Below, piece by piece: positions 26,101-33,129 of a DNA stretch of 33,783 nt. The translations under genes were made by a program, and so were the position numbers. This DNA is from Verrucomicrobiaceae bacterium (lineage in GTDB: Bacteria; Verrucomicrobiota; Verrucomicrobiia; Verrucomicrobiales; V1-33), in assembly GCA_027483175.1 (NCBI GenBank), contig JAIXVE010000329.1, positions 1 to 33,783 on the forward strand, given 5' to 3'. The notes beneath the pieces are model-generated. The model was given only the letters and a program-made list of their open reading frames with translations. It ran no database searches and was not told where the DNA came from. The first letter of the stretch is position 1; each line of letters opens with the position of its first letter.

Positions 26101-29100
26101 CGCCACCGATGACCAGTTCTTCAACTACGGCAACCAGCTCACCGACTCGTCTTTCTTCCGCCAGCCCGCTGAAAAAGTCGTCGCCTTCCTTCGCCGTACC
26201 CCCATCGTCCGGCCTCTCGAAACCTTCCTCCCCTGCGCCGGCCCAGTCAACTCCCAGCGCTGTCTCGCCCTCGACGTCATCGTCGGCCTCAGCCAGGCAG
26301 GCCCAGCTCGCAAGGCCATCGCAGAAGCCTTCGCCAAGGAACCCAAAACCTTCGGCACCGAACTCATCAACGCCGCCCTCATGTCCGACTCCAGCGGCAA
26401 TTCCGGCCCCGCCATCCGCAAGATCTTCGTCGCTAACCTCGACGCCATCCGCAACCTCCCCGACGTCAACCGCCAGGACTTCGCCGCCATGGTCAAAGCC
26501 ATGGAAAACCGCTTCGGCACGTCCTCCGATGACAAGGACGCCGCTACCCTAACTGCATGGGCCGACGAATCCCTCAACGGCAACGCCGACGCCATGGTCG
26601 CCGCCTTCATCAACCCGGCCTCCAAACAGCCTAACGCCCGCAAACCCAACCCCACCGGCGACAGCGAACTCTCCTCCAAGCTCTCCACGCTCCTCCCGCC
26701 TCTCCTTAAATCCAAACCCGCAGACGCCTCCGCCGTTCTCCTCCGCGCCCGTCAGATCGTCGCCGAAAACCGCAAGGCCGGCATGCAGTCCCAGATCAAC
26801 TACGGCGACGGCTCCAGCGTCCTCGGCTACCTCCTCGCCAATGGGCTCCGCAATCAGCGTTCCTCCTCCAACACCCCTCTCCCATCCACCGCCGATTGCC
26901 TCAATTCCCTCCGCTTCTACCTCGACTCCACCCTCAACGACAACGGCTTCCCCATCGAGTGGAATACCGAGGTCCTCTCCGCCATCGGCAGCTTCGCCAA
27001 CGGCGCTTGCTCCCAACCCACCGGGAAATCCGATAAACCCGGTGAACGCCGCTTCAACACGGACGCCATGGCCGCCATCGCCGCCGCCACCGGCCCTAAC
27101 CTCCCAGCCCTCGCCCTCCCGCTCGTCGTCTCATTCTCCCCAGGCGCTATCACCAACGACGACGAGGACCGCAAATTCCTCACCGAACGCGCCGCCGCAG
27201 ACGGTCCCGACAAGCCAGTCGCCGCTCTCCTCCTCGCCGCGGAAAAATTCGCCCTCGCCTCCGCCAAAAGCAACCTGACCGACGACGACACCGCACCCCT
27301 CCTCGCCATCGTCGAACCATGGCTCCGCAGCTCCTCCGCTCCACTCTCCGTCAGGCTAGGCTGCGCCGGTCGTCTCATCGCCCCGCCCTGCGGCTCGCCA
27401 GACTTCCGCCGCTTCCTCACCGGCGAACTCCAGACCGCATGGCTCCAGTCAATCCCTGTCAATGAATCCCAGGCCGCGGCCATCATCTCCGCCTTCACCG
27501 CCTCCACAGGCAAGGAAGACGAACCGCTCTCCGACGCCGACAAGGCCGCCGCAGACAGTCTCGTCAAAACATGGCTCCGCGCCGCCACCGCCCGCGGCAA
27601 TCCCCGCGGTTCCTTCGGCTACCGCGGCCCTCAACTCGAGGACAACGTCGTCGTTCGCGCCCTCGTCCCTCTCGCCCTCCGTCTCGGCGATGACGCCACG
27701 CTAACCAAGCTCCTCACCACCGCCGGCAGCATGGTCGACCGCGCATGGTTCTCCAAACTCGTCCTCTCCAAACGCCACGACCTCGCCCGCCGCATCCTCC
27801 GCTCCGCAGGCGAGGAAATCTTCGCGAACTCCTCCTCCGACGGCGCCACATGGCTCCCCGACGACGAACCCGTCCGCAAGGAATTTCTCGACGGCTTCGA
27901 TGCCGAAGACGAACGATTCTCCGCCGCCCTCCTTCTCGCCACGCTCCCCGACGATAAACGCATCACCGAAGGCGATCTCAAGGACAAGGCCCCTAACCTC
28001 AGCGCGCGTCTCAAGGCCCTCGCCGCCACCATGCCCGCCACGTTCCGCAACCCGCTCCTCCTCGAACGTTCGCTCGGCGTCCTCATCGACGACAAGGAAG
28101 CCGCGCTCCTCGTCACCGAACCGCTCGCCTCATGGGCCTCCCAGCAGACCCTCGGCACGCTCTCCCAGGTCGAAAACAGCAACCAGCGCTCCCGCCGGGT
28201 CAAGCTCTACTCCTCCGCCCTCGTCTCCAAACTCGATAAGGGCGACCTCGACGCCTTCTGCTCCGCCATGGAACAGATCGGAGCCAACGCCTCTAGCCGT
28301 CAGGGCGGCTACATCCGCGAAGCGATCACCGCCCTCTACCCAGCCTGCGACAAGGCCTCCCCAGGCCTCTGGAAAGCCGCCGATGACGCCGGCCGCGCCC
28401 GCATCCGCAAAGCATGGCGCGAGATCAGTCTCGTCGAGGAATCCCAGAATCTCTTCGAAGCCAATCTCGGCCGCCGTCTCGTCCGCACCATGCTCCAGCA
28501 CGCCGCCGACAACCAGATGGCTGAATTCGCCGCAGATGCCGAAGCCGCCCCCAAACGCGCCCGCTCCGGCTTCGCTAACGCCCTCGGTGCCCTCAATCTC
28601 GCCGAAGACCTCAAGTCCATCGCCTCCACATGGCCCGACCTCGAAAAGGCCTCCGGTCTCTCCCGCACGACGCTCGTCCTCCGCATGCTCGACAACGGCA
28701 TCGCATGGCCCGGCCCCGATAAACCGGAATTCCCATGGTTCCGCACGCTCATCGACGCCAAATGGCTCGACCGCAACGAACTCCTCGCCGCCGCCCCATC
28801 CCTCATCACCGCCCACCCTCGCGACGGCCGCACCGCCATGGAACTCGCCGTCCTCATGGCCGAAGCCGGTAAACCAGACGACGCCCTGGCCGCTCTCGAC
28901 AAGGCCGCCGCCGCTCTCCCCGCCGACTCCCCGTCCGCCAAGGTCCTCGTTACACTCACCCGCGCCGAAATCCTCGAACGCGCTGACAAACCCGCCGACG
29001 CCCTCGCCGCCCTCCAGTCACTAGCCGAATCAACCCTCGGCGAAAAATCCGTCCCCGCGGGCTCCAAAAACCGGGTCAGCACGCTCCGCTCCCAGCTCGA

Positions 29101-30010
29101 ACAGCAACTCGCCTTCGCCAAAGGCGGTCTCACCGAAGCCCTCCGCGCCGCCGCCGTCGCCGTCACCGCCGACTCCGATAAACCCGAAAACTGGCGCGCC
29201 ACCCTAACCGCCCTCCGCACCGCCGCCACCGCCCAGTCCCGCGCCAAAGACCACGCCGCCGCCGTCCACTCGCTCTCCATGGCATGGTCCATCGCCCGCA
29301 AACTCGGCGCGCGCGAACCCAACGCCGAAGCGGCCACCATCCTCAAATCCATCTCCGACGCCCTCAAGGAAGCTCGCACCGCCGCTAACGACCCGCTCGC
29401 TCCCATCACGCTCGTCTCAGATGCCACCGAATGGCTCGCCTCCCCGGACGGCGCCACCATCACCGAAGCCGATGCCCTCAACCCGGATTTCGACGTCTCC
29501 TCATGGTCACCCGTCACCGGCCCCGTCGGCTGGGGCAACATCTCAGGCATCACCTCCAAACTCACCCCCCAGCCAGTCCGCTGGCTCCGCTTCCGCTTCA
29601 AAGCCGATCCCGCCAAGGTTCAGAAAATCTTCTACCGTCTCAACGCCGACGACGGAGCCGCCGTCTGGCTCAATGGTCAGCCGTTCACTCGCCACAACCT
29701 CAAGGAAAACACCCTCCAGCCCCTCCGCGCACTCTCCTCATCCCGCAGCACCCGATCCGTCCCCTCCATCATCACCTCCTCTCCTTTCAAATCCGAATCC
29801 CTCAAGGCCGACAACGTCCTCACCGTCGCCCTCTGCCAGCACCCCGCGGGCCTCAACGCCGGCTTCTTCAACATCGCCATTACCGCCAACGACTCCAACG
29901 ACCCCACAGACCTCGGAGCCACCATCAACGCCAAAACCACCGCCGCCGCCCTCGGCGACGCATGGACCCAGTTCCCAGAATCGTTCCGCAAAGCCATCGA
30001 GGAAGACTGA
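20156..30010 (+). CDS. Giant exported TPR-repeat protein with C-terminal beta-sandwich domain
   Basis: From ATG 20156 the frame encodes 3284 residues. An upstream TTG at 20072 would bury the signal peptide, so the ATG is preferred. Residues 1-24 (MKRFLPSLQLLPAVILAALL...) form a signal peptide. The N-terminal third is a long TPR solenoid, for example LLLAYHFLRQGDNEKAIAAF and NAEAWLQQALAESRTLDFDSALASL, with many further units to about 980. A Gly/Ser/Pro-rich linker lies at about 1434-1465. The long middle is helical and poorly recognised, with another TPR pair near 2885-2925. The end (about 3085-3260) is beta-rich and carries DDGAAVWLNGQPF and LKADNVLTVALCQHP, resembling galactose-binding-like sandwich domains of exported Verrucomicrobia/Planctomycetes proteins. 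It is probably periplasmic or surface-located, a scaffold or binding protein; no catalytic motif was seen. Confidence 0.88.
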   Translation: MKRFLPSLQLLPAVILAALLPSLYAEEPVSEKAQRYYDSLLKRPVPGAVFDRFYTAWLESRTLDDLESWLKERADAADAPPAARLLLAYHFLRQGDNEKAIAAFRTATAADPKNAEAWLQQALAESRTLDFDSALASLDKAAAANPPAATLTKLKQLKGRLLARAGRVPDAVKVWQELVAANPDDEDLQEDLVELQISEGLTNEALATAEALVARTADPYKKVQRRLRIGDIHQRAGAREKAVAVYLACLDDTGADSWLEKEILAQLEQTFRRDDAVDGLKEQYRALVAKFPQRTSLRRRFAALLVETAATDEAIREYSDILAKTPGNREVRESFVDLLIQAQRPDDAATQMLELIRLYPQDLELIVKLADLRAAAGKKPEASAAVADFLAKSDKSEAAHLRAAGLLERYQLPAESLDLYKKAAATFPDSEGVQDALATVLHKSGAKDEAFAVWRKLAASPDKSRVMGVARSAAARDELAFAADLLTERLPEFSKDPLYLLQLCELAERTDREAQAVPWARTLVSLASDPVDLEATMTILLRLSEKAGQTEALLAQLKGNAESPQDKCLLAELLDRTGDPKGSEAALKEVEAAAPELAIAILVRLQSQRGDIAGAAASMKRLVESPSGRKSVHVQRLVELFERAGKLSDALAWIPEWKKLSPGSNLPWQKEASLQLAQGNNKEALRALRQASQEFDDNEDLKAMLAEAYRDDGKFADAARLYTVLYEEGKDLSAKIRWAGALAENARDADKLSELVEQFEERRKANRTSLLPLLALAEIHRVSENYEARAAALAEAARLKAGDLDILLEIARIAEAEGDFKRALETLREAEPLDKSGKVRQRIARVHFASGDEAKGMAALEQLASSVALDARQLESLADALCDQDLWKQAAAFLAPRMKDFPGDYRLWYLYGCALEESDQPAPATNAFLHTVAIRDELPNRNGPGAPASVQPGSARDYTESLRPYVPADVLDIISLTYSSYQAYQYKNNRVNRTTAGGNAPNLPAKVDESRSFSLVHLASLANEGEESARTTIADGIRAAGIGSSDLLLELIQGTRVDRQIDFAERLEKDPTNETLLALAALWGNQQTTDPAVDLRVYSSLKEKRRELAWIAALRLIDDEDEAASKAWQESAAALEQLEVPPPILLNSLSSLLQNAQNPDAIPEANRASLNRLRTKLPGWYRKSDPKGYQAPYIFIQLAGMLSREEDLQPLVALIEDEVAAHAADPQRSPKNFLSQMGGRPPLIEALTFPPQRLPDFSPLALMLLNARAENYYGNRMEWDQDKLKAALPAIKDPILKVLLTIRADDPEALIALLKSLTDPADAPLATLLLAAAHAAEENQWEAAGALLRRAQPMPMAREFRRLVDGSLVSWSVAATQAAGASFDKDSPLLAAGREALLRLRREASNAGQRQELADAMKELGMDNESERMAAAAQSGPQGPPSSGVSLGSMGAVSLRMINSGGRTSRIDQLVAKGKRDDALRDLTRELKSMSKAWLAGNDSLRYQAREWVEAVNRHGFAQALTTALNPGDNQSPDATAQFAAALDIMGEPRKALALYRKALEKKPKDAGLRKCLIMAALADDPEKAVDILKTEAPDQLLALSNNLVNVISTIETHSARFALLEVILDALSKSDAAALAKLNLDSLYQVFDYAMQQGWANRDQLDIGSLYQQTPASYNGSDGEEADNRRKELLAQRLDLHSRFARRFMEIASTARRAFSRFAAVALKDGNESANDELDKLAAAVLELERASRKTNVSISSPIYNMSGRGDAIPLRQPGPEEWLLERAWKQNQPAKITDDLLPRLRAARATTARDLEEMMPLYFCTADEFPAKALEFAAKRQKSVQPGQPQLHWQTVFHVADLRKLDADFGPLIVASLKNSNGNYYGGQEFWHIMQFAKRLIERKGPEAVDAFFREIAVIFLGPAEKRQEHFAKHYNPRSYSSGSPNAMIMQWLNLMRTAWQSPELVFPAAECYIRDFQRPARDVATDDQFFNYGNQLTDSSFFRQPAEKVVAFLRRTPIVRPLETFLPCAGPVNSQRCLALDVIVGLSQAGPARKAIAEAFAKEPKTFGTELINAALMSDSSGNSGPAIRKIFVANLDAIRNLPDVNRQDFAAMVKAMENRFGTSSDDKDAATLTAWADESLNGNADAMVAAFINPASKQPNARKPNPTGDSELSSKLSTLLPPLLKSKPADASAVLLRARQIVAENRKAGMQSQINYGDGSSVLGYLLANGLRNQRSSSNTPLPSTADCLNSLRFYLDSTLNDNGFPIEWNTEVLSAIGSFANGACSQPTGKSDKPGERRFNTDAMAAIAAATGPNLPALALPLVVSFSPGAITNDDEDRKFLTERAAADGPDKPVAALLLAAEKFALASAKSNLTDDDTAPLLAIVEPWLRSSSAPLSVRLGCAGRLIAPPCGSPDFRRFLTGELQTAWLQSIPVNESQAAAIISAFTASTGKEDEPLSDADKAAADSLVKTWLRAATARGNPRGSFGYRGPQLEDNVVVRALVPLALRLGDDATLTKLLTTAGSMVDRAWFSKLVLSKRHDLARRILRSAGEEIFANSSSDGATWLPDDEPVRKEFLDGFDAEDERFSAALLLATLPDDKRITEGDLKDKAPNLSARLKALAATMPATFRNPLLLERSLGVLIDDKEAALLVTEPLASWASQQTLGTLSQVENSNQRSRRVKLYSSALVSKLDKGDLDAFCSAMEQIGANASSRQGGYIREAITALYPACDKASPGLWKAADDAGRARIRKAWREISLVEESQNLFEANLGRRLVRTMLQHAADNQMAEFAADAEAAPKRARSGFANALGALNLAEDLKSIASTWPDLEKASGLSRTTLVLRMLDNGIAWPGPDKPEFPWFRTLIDAKWLDRNELLAAAPSLITAHPRDGRTAMELAVLMAEAGKPDDALAALDKAAAALPADSPSAKVLVTLTRAEILERADKPADALAALQSLAESTLGEKSVPAGSKNRVSTLRSQLEQQLAFAKGGLTEALRAAAVAVTADSDKPENWRATLTALRTAATAQSRAKDHAAAVHSLSMAWSIARKLGAREPNAEAATILKSISDALKEARTAANDPLAPITLVSDATEWLASPDGATITEADALNPDFDVSSWSPVTGPVGWGNISGITSKLTPQPVRWLRFRFKADPAKVQKIFYRLNADDGAAVWLNGQPFTRHNLKENTLQPLRALSSSRSTRSVPSIITSSPFKSESLKADNVLTVALCQHPAGLNAGFFNIAITANDSNDPTDLGATINAKTTAAALGDAWTQFPESFRKAIEED

Positions 30011-30082
30011 TTTTTCCCTCACCCACTCACTGTCTCCTTGCCTTCACCTCACCCCGCCTCCATGCCCTGACTGACGCCACCC

Positions 30083-30661
30083 ATGGACAGCATCCGGATC
30101 GACTTCGCCCCTCAAACCGGGACCGCCGACGAATGGAACGAGGCCTACGCCCGTCTCTCGGACTACTTCCGCGCCCACCGTCTCCATAGCCGCGTCCACC
30201 GCACCTACCTCATCCTCGAAACCCTCAAACGCGCCTCCGAAACCCACGCGCGCCACCCCAGCGTCTCCCCCACCGAAGTCGCCATCCACGAAGCCAGACG
30301 CATGCAGCGCGCATGGCTCCGCAACATCATCGGCGACCTCAATATCCCGGAAGGCCGTCTCGACGCCTCCGGCCGCATGGCCTTCCTCCTCTCCGGCGGT
30401 CCCTCCACCTACCCGGAATACTTCCTCGCCGCCGATAGCCCGCCTCAGGAAATGGTCGACGCCATGCGCCAGCCCATCATCCAATCCGGCCCGGACCTCG
30501 CCTTCTCCAGCATGGTCCCGCGCCCCATCGACCTCGGCCCCATCTCCGACATCGCAGAAGACGCCGGCGGCTTCTTCGACCGCCACCCCTGGCTCCGCTA
30601 CGCCCTCCTCGCCTCGCTCAGCGCGCTCGTCCTCTGGGGCGTCTACTCCGTCACCCGATGA
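30083..30661 (+). CDS. Tail-anchored hypothetical protein co-translated with opgH
   Basis: This 192-residue protein is not recognised. It has a soluble, mainly helical N-terminal part rich in Arg and Glu (about 18-90), a Pro-rich middle (100-150), and one hydrophobic segment near the C-terminus (about 170-188, YALLASLSALVLWGVYSV) followed by TR. No signal peptide is visible, so it is likely anchored in the inner membrane with its bulk in the cytoplasm. Its stop overlaps the opgH start (ATGA, 30658-30661), which implies translational coupling and a shared function. In Enterobacteria the gene before opgH encodes periplasmic OpgG, but this protein has no OpgG features. A regulatory or stabilising partner of the glucosyltransferase is the simplest idea. 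Confidence 0.8.
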   Translation: MDSIRIDFAPQTGTADEWNEAYARLSDYFRAHRLHSRVHRTYLILETLKRASETHARHPSVSPTEVAIHEARRMQRAWLRNIIGDLNIPEGRLDASGRMAFLLSGGPSTYPEYFLAADSPPQEMVDAMRQPIIQSGPDLAFSSMVPRPIDLGPISDIAEDAGGFFDRHPWLRYALLASLSALVLWGVYSVTR

Positions 30662-32772
30662 CCTCCCAGTCACCTCCCACGCCCTCCAAACGCTTCTCCC
30701 AGGCCAGCATCCGCCGCCGCCGCGCCACGTTCTTCACCGCCGTCCTCATCACGCTCGTCGCCGGGCTCTGGCTCATGGGCCACTCCCTCGGCCGCCACGG
30801 GCTCAATGGCCTCGAGATCGCCATGCTCGTGGTCTTCACGCCTCTCTTCTATCAACTCAGCACAGGCTTCTGGACCGCCATCATCGGGCTCGCCGTCAGC
30901 CGTAAATCCGATCCCCTCAATCTCCTCAACACGCTCTCCGACGACGACCGCCGCGCCGACCTCTCCGCCTCCACCGCCATCATCATGCCGGTCTACAACG
31001 AGGACGTCAGCCGCATCTTCGAAGGCCTCCGCGTCATCTACCAATCCCTCCAGCAGGAAGGCCAGCTCGCACACTTCGACTTCTTCGTCCTCTCCGATTC
31101 CGATAATCCTAACAAATGGGTCGAGGAAGAACTCGCATGGCTCGAACTCTGCCGCCAGCTCGACGGCTTCGGCCGCATCTTCTACCGCAAACGCCGTAAA
31201 CCCATCAATCGCAAGTCCGGCAATGTCTCCGACTTCTGCCGCCGCTGGGGCAAACGCTACCGCTACATGGTCGTCCTCGACGCCGACAGCATCATGAGCG
31301 GCTCGCTCCTCGCGAACATGGTCCGCATCATGGAAAAACACCCGGCGGCCGGCATCATCCAGACCGCCCCGCGCGTCTTCGGCGCAGAAACCCTCTTCGG
31401 CCGCGTCATGCAGTTCGCCCACGCCGCCTACGGCGAACCCTTCATGGCCGGTCTCAACTACCTCTCCATGGGCAATGCCACCTTCTGGGGCCACAACGCC
31501 ATCATCCGCCTCAAACCGTTCATCGAAGACTGCGCCCTCCCCGAGCTCCCCGGCCGCGAACCCTTCGGCGGCCACATCCTCAGCCACGACTTCGTCGAGT
31601 CCGCCCTCATGCAGAAGGCCGGTCACCAGGTCTGGCTCCTCCCCGTCGACGAAGGCAGCTACGAAGAAGGCCCACCCACGCTCCTCGATACCCTCAAACG
31701 CGACCGCCGCTGGTGTCAGGGCAACATGCAGCACTTCTGGCTCCTCTTCGCACGCGGCTGGAACTCCCTCGCCCGGCTCAACTTCTTCCACGGCATCCTC
31801 AGCTACGTCGCCTCACCACTCTGGTTCACCTTCCTCGTCCTCGCCACCATCCTCGCCGCCATGCCAGGGCCGTCCTCCCTGGCCATCGGCCAGGGCTTCT
31901 CCCCAGGCCTCGTCCTCCTCTTCCTCACCATCGGTCTCCTCTTCGTCCCCAAACTCCTCCTCCTCTTCCGCCAACTCTCCCGCAAAGACGTTGCCCGACA
32001 CTTCCACTCCCGCCGCGCCCTCGTCTCCTCAGTCCTCCTCGACACCATCTTCTTCTCCATCCTCGCCCCCATCCTCATGGTGTTTCACAGCAAATTCGTG
32101 ATCTTCACCCTCCTCGGAAAAGGGGTCCGCTGGGCCGAACAACGACGCAAAGCCGACGGTGCCGTCGACTGGCAGGAAAGCATCGTCACCTTCACCGGCA
32201 TCACCATCATGGCGGTACTCTGGGGCCTCATCGCCTTCTGGTGCTCCCCCACCTTCGCCGCATGGATCAGCCCAGTCCTCATCGGCATCGCCCTCGCCAT
32301 CCCCTTCAGCATCTTCACCGCTGGCCTCCCCAGCGGCCGCCGCCGCGGCTGGTTCTCCACCCTCGAAGAACTCCACCCACCACCCGTCATCGGCGAACTC
32401 CAGCACCACCTCTCCAAGGCCCACCAGCGCTCCGATCCCTCCCCTGCCCTCGCCAGAAACTACGGGCTCATGCAGGCCATCCTCGACCCCTTCGTCAACG
32501 CCCTCCACGTCAGTCTCCTCCGCCAGCGCCAGCGCCTCACCCCGGAAAGCCGCGACTACCTCGACCGTCTCCGCAAACGCCTCATCCGCGAAGGCCCCCA
32601 ATCCCTCAATAAACGCGAACTCAGCGCCCTCATGTACGACCCAGACGTCATGATCCGCCTCCACTACGACCTCTGGTCCGCCCCCACCGGCGACCTCGCC
32701 CCATGGTGGGACTCCGCCATCCGCCAGTACAACATCCTCACCCGCGAACCAGTCACCGCCCTCTACCGCTAA
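30658..32772 (+). CDS. opgH: Osmoregulated periplasmic glucan glucosyltransferase OpgH (MdoH)
   Basis: This 704-residue membrane glycosyltransferase belongs to family GT2. Two N-terminal membrane segments (about 24-42 and 52-77) precede the cytoplasmic catalytic domain, with IIMPVYNED (108-116), VLSDSDN (144-150), VLDADS (206-211, metal and UDP binding), GHILSHDFVES (305-315, catalytic Asp) and RDRRWCQGN (348-356, the acceptor-site RW motif as in OpgH). Further membrane segments follow from about 380 to 565, then a cytoplasmic tail. OpgH polymerises glucose from UDP-glucose into beta-1,2-linked glucan and exports it to the periplasm. The opgG partner is absent nearby; the upstream overlapping gene encodes a small tail-anchored protein instead. 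Confidence 0.94.
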   Translation: MTSQSPPTPSKRFSQASIRRRRATFFTAVLITLVAGLWLMGHSLGRHGLNGLEIAMLVVFTPLFYQLSTGFWTAIIGLAVSRKSDPLNLLNTLSDDDRRADLSASTAIIMPVYNEDVSRIFEGLRVIYQSLQQEGQLAHFDFFVLSDSDNPNKWVEEELAWLELCRQLDGFGRIFYRKRRKPINRKSGNVSDFCRRWGKRYRYMVVLDADSIMSGSLLANMVRIMEKHPAAGIIQTAPRVFGAETLFGRVMQFAHAAYGEPFMAGLNYLSMGNATFWGHNAIIRLKPFIEDCALPELPGREPFGGHILSHDFVESALMQKAGHQVWLLPVDEGSYEEGPPTLLDTLKRDRRWCQGNMQHFWLLFARGWNSLARLNFFHGILSYVASPLWFTFLVLATILAAMPGPSSLAIGQGFSPGLVLLFLTIGLLFVPKLLLLFRQLSRKDVARHFHSRRALVSSVLLDTIFFSILAPILMVFHSKFVIFTLLGKGVRWAEQRRKADGAVDWQESIVTFTGITIMAVLWGLIAFWCSPTFAAWISPVLIGIALAIPFSIFTAGLPSGRRRGWFSTLEELHPPPVIGELQHHLSKAHQRSDPSPALARNYGLMQAILDPFVNALHVSLLRQRQRLTPESRDYLDRLRKRLIREGPQSLNKRELSALMYDPDVMIRLHYDLWSAPTGDLAPWWDSAIRQYNILTREPVTALYR

Positions 32773-32805
32773 CCACCTCCCCATCAAGCCCTTCTCCTGA
32801 CACTC

Positions 32806-32899
32806 CGTCCCGTAGGGACGACCGATGAATAGCCCGGGGTGCCGCGAAGCGATACCCCGGGTATAACATCAAAAATCCCCACAACCCCGTACAGGGTTG
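32806..32899. repeat. Three-hairpin block built on CCCGTAGGG-like and CCCGGGGT arms
   Basis: Hairpin A: CGTCCC (32806-32811) pairs with GGGACG (32815-32820) over a GTA loop. Hairpin B: CCCGGGGT (32833-32840) pairs with ACCCCGGG (32854-32861); its loop holds a nested CGC-GAA-GCG, and ATA/TAT extends the base of the stem past a bulged G. Hairpin C: CAACCC (32882-32887) pairs with GGGTTG (32894-32899) over CGTACA. Similar CCCGTAGGG-type palindromes appear as dispersed intergenic repeats in many bacterial genomes, so this is probably a REP-like element; genome copy number cannot be seen here. Confidence 0.7.
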
Positions 32900-32921
32900 C
32901 CCCTCTCCGAACCTGAGCGCC

Positions 32922-33037
32922 GCAGGCTCTGGACTGCTGGGAGAATCACAGCTCTCAGGGCGCACGGAGTGCGCGCGGCCCGCCCTCCCAACAAGCCTCT
33001 CCGTTAAAGCCCGGGACCGCGAGGCTCTGTACTCGCG
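32922..33037. repeat. Four-hairpin block, two with nearly the same 8-base loop
   Basis: Hairpin D: GCAG-GCTCTGGA-CTGC (32922-32937). Hairpin E: CTGGGAG-AATCACAG-CTCTCAG (32937-32958, one G-T pair). Hairpin F: GCGCAC-GGA-GTGCGC (32960-32974). Hairpin G: CGCGAG-GCTCTGTA-CTCGCG (33018-33037). D and G share the loop GCTCTG[G/T]A on different stems, so the loop is conserved while the stems co-vary, as expected for an RNA or protein recognition element or a repeat family. D, E and G all have eight-base loops. Confidence 0.65.
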
Positions 33038-33076
33038 CCCCCCACCCAACAAGCGCCTTCTCCCAACCCGCCCCCT

Positions 33077-33099
33077 TTCACTATTTACTATTCACTATT
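33077..33099. repeat. AT-rich direct repeat TTCACTATT
   Basis: TTCACTATT occurs at 33077-33085 and 33091-33099, separated by TACTA. The tract is strikingly AT-rich within a GC-rich window and sits 30 bases before the next start codon, so it may overlap a promoter. No clear -35/-10 pair is claimed. Confidence 0.5.
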
Positions 33100-33129
33100 T
33101 CCAATTTCCCCCCACACTCCCCTATCACC

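Larger units (their letters stand above)
32773..33129. other. Non-coding spacer filled with hairpins and short repeats
   Basis: No supported gene lies here. Seven hairpins can be read between 32806 and 33037 (described separately), followed by an AT-rich tract with a repeated TTCACTATT (33077-33085 and 33091-33099). Stems are mostly 6-8 pairs; none has a T tract, so intrinsic termination of opgH is not evident. The promoter of the next gene probably lies in the AT-rich tract. Confidence 0.7.

Noticed and set aside
32806..32861. Intrinsic terminator after opgH.
   Set aside because: The stems are strong but not followed by a T run on either strand. They fit a repeat element better.
32806..33037. 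CRISPR array.
   Set aside because: The repeated hairpins differ in sequence and spacing; there are no identical repeats with spacers and no cas genes.
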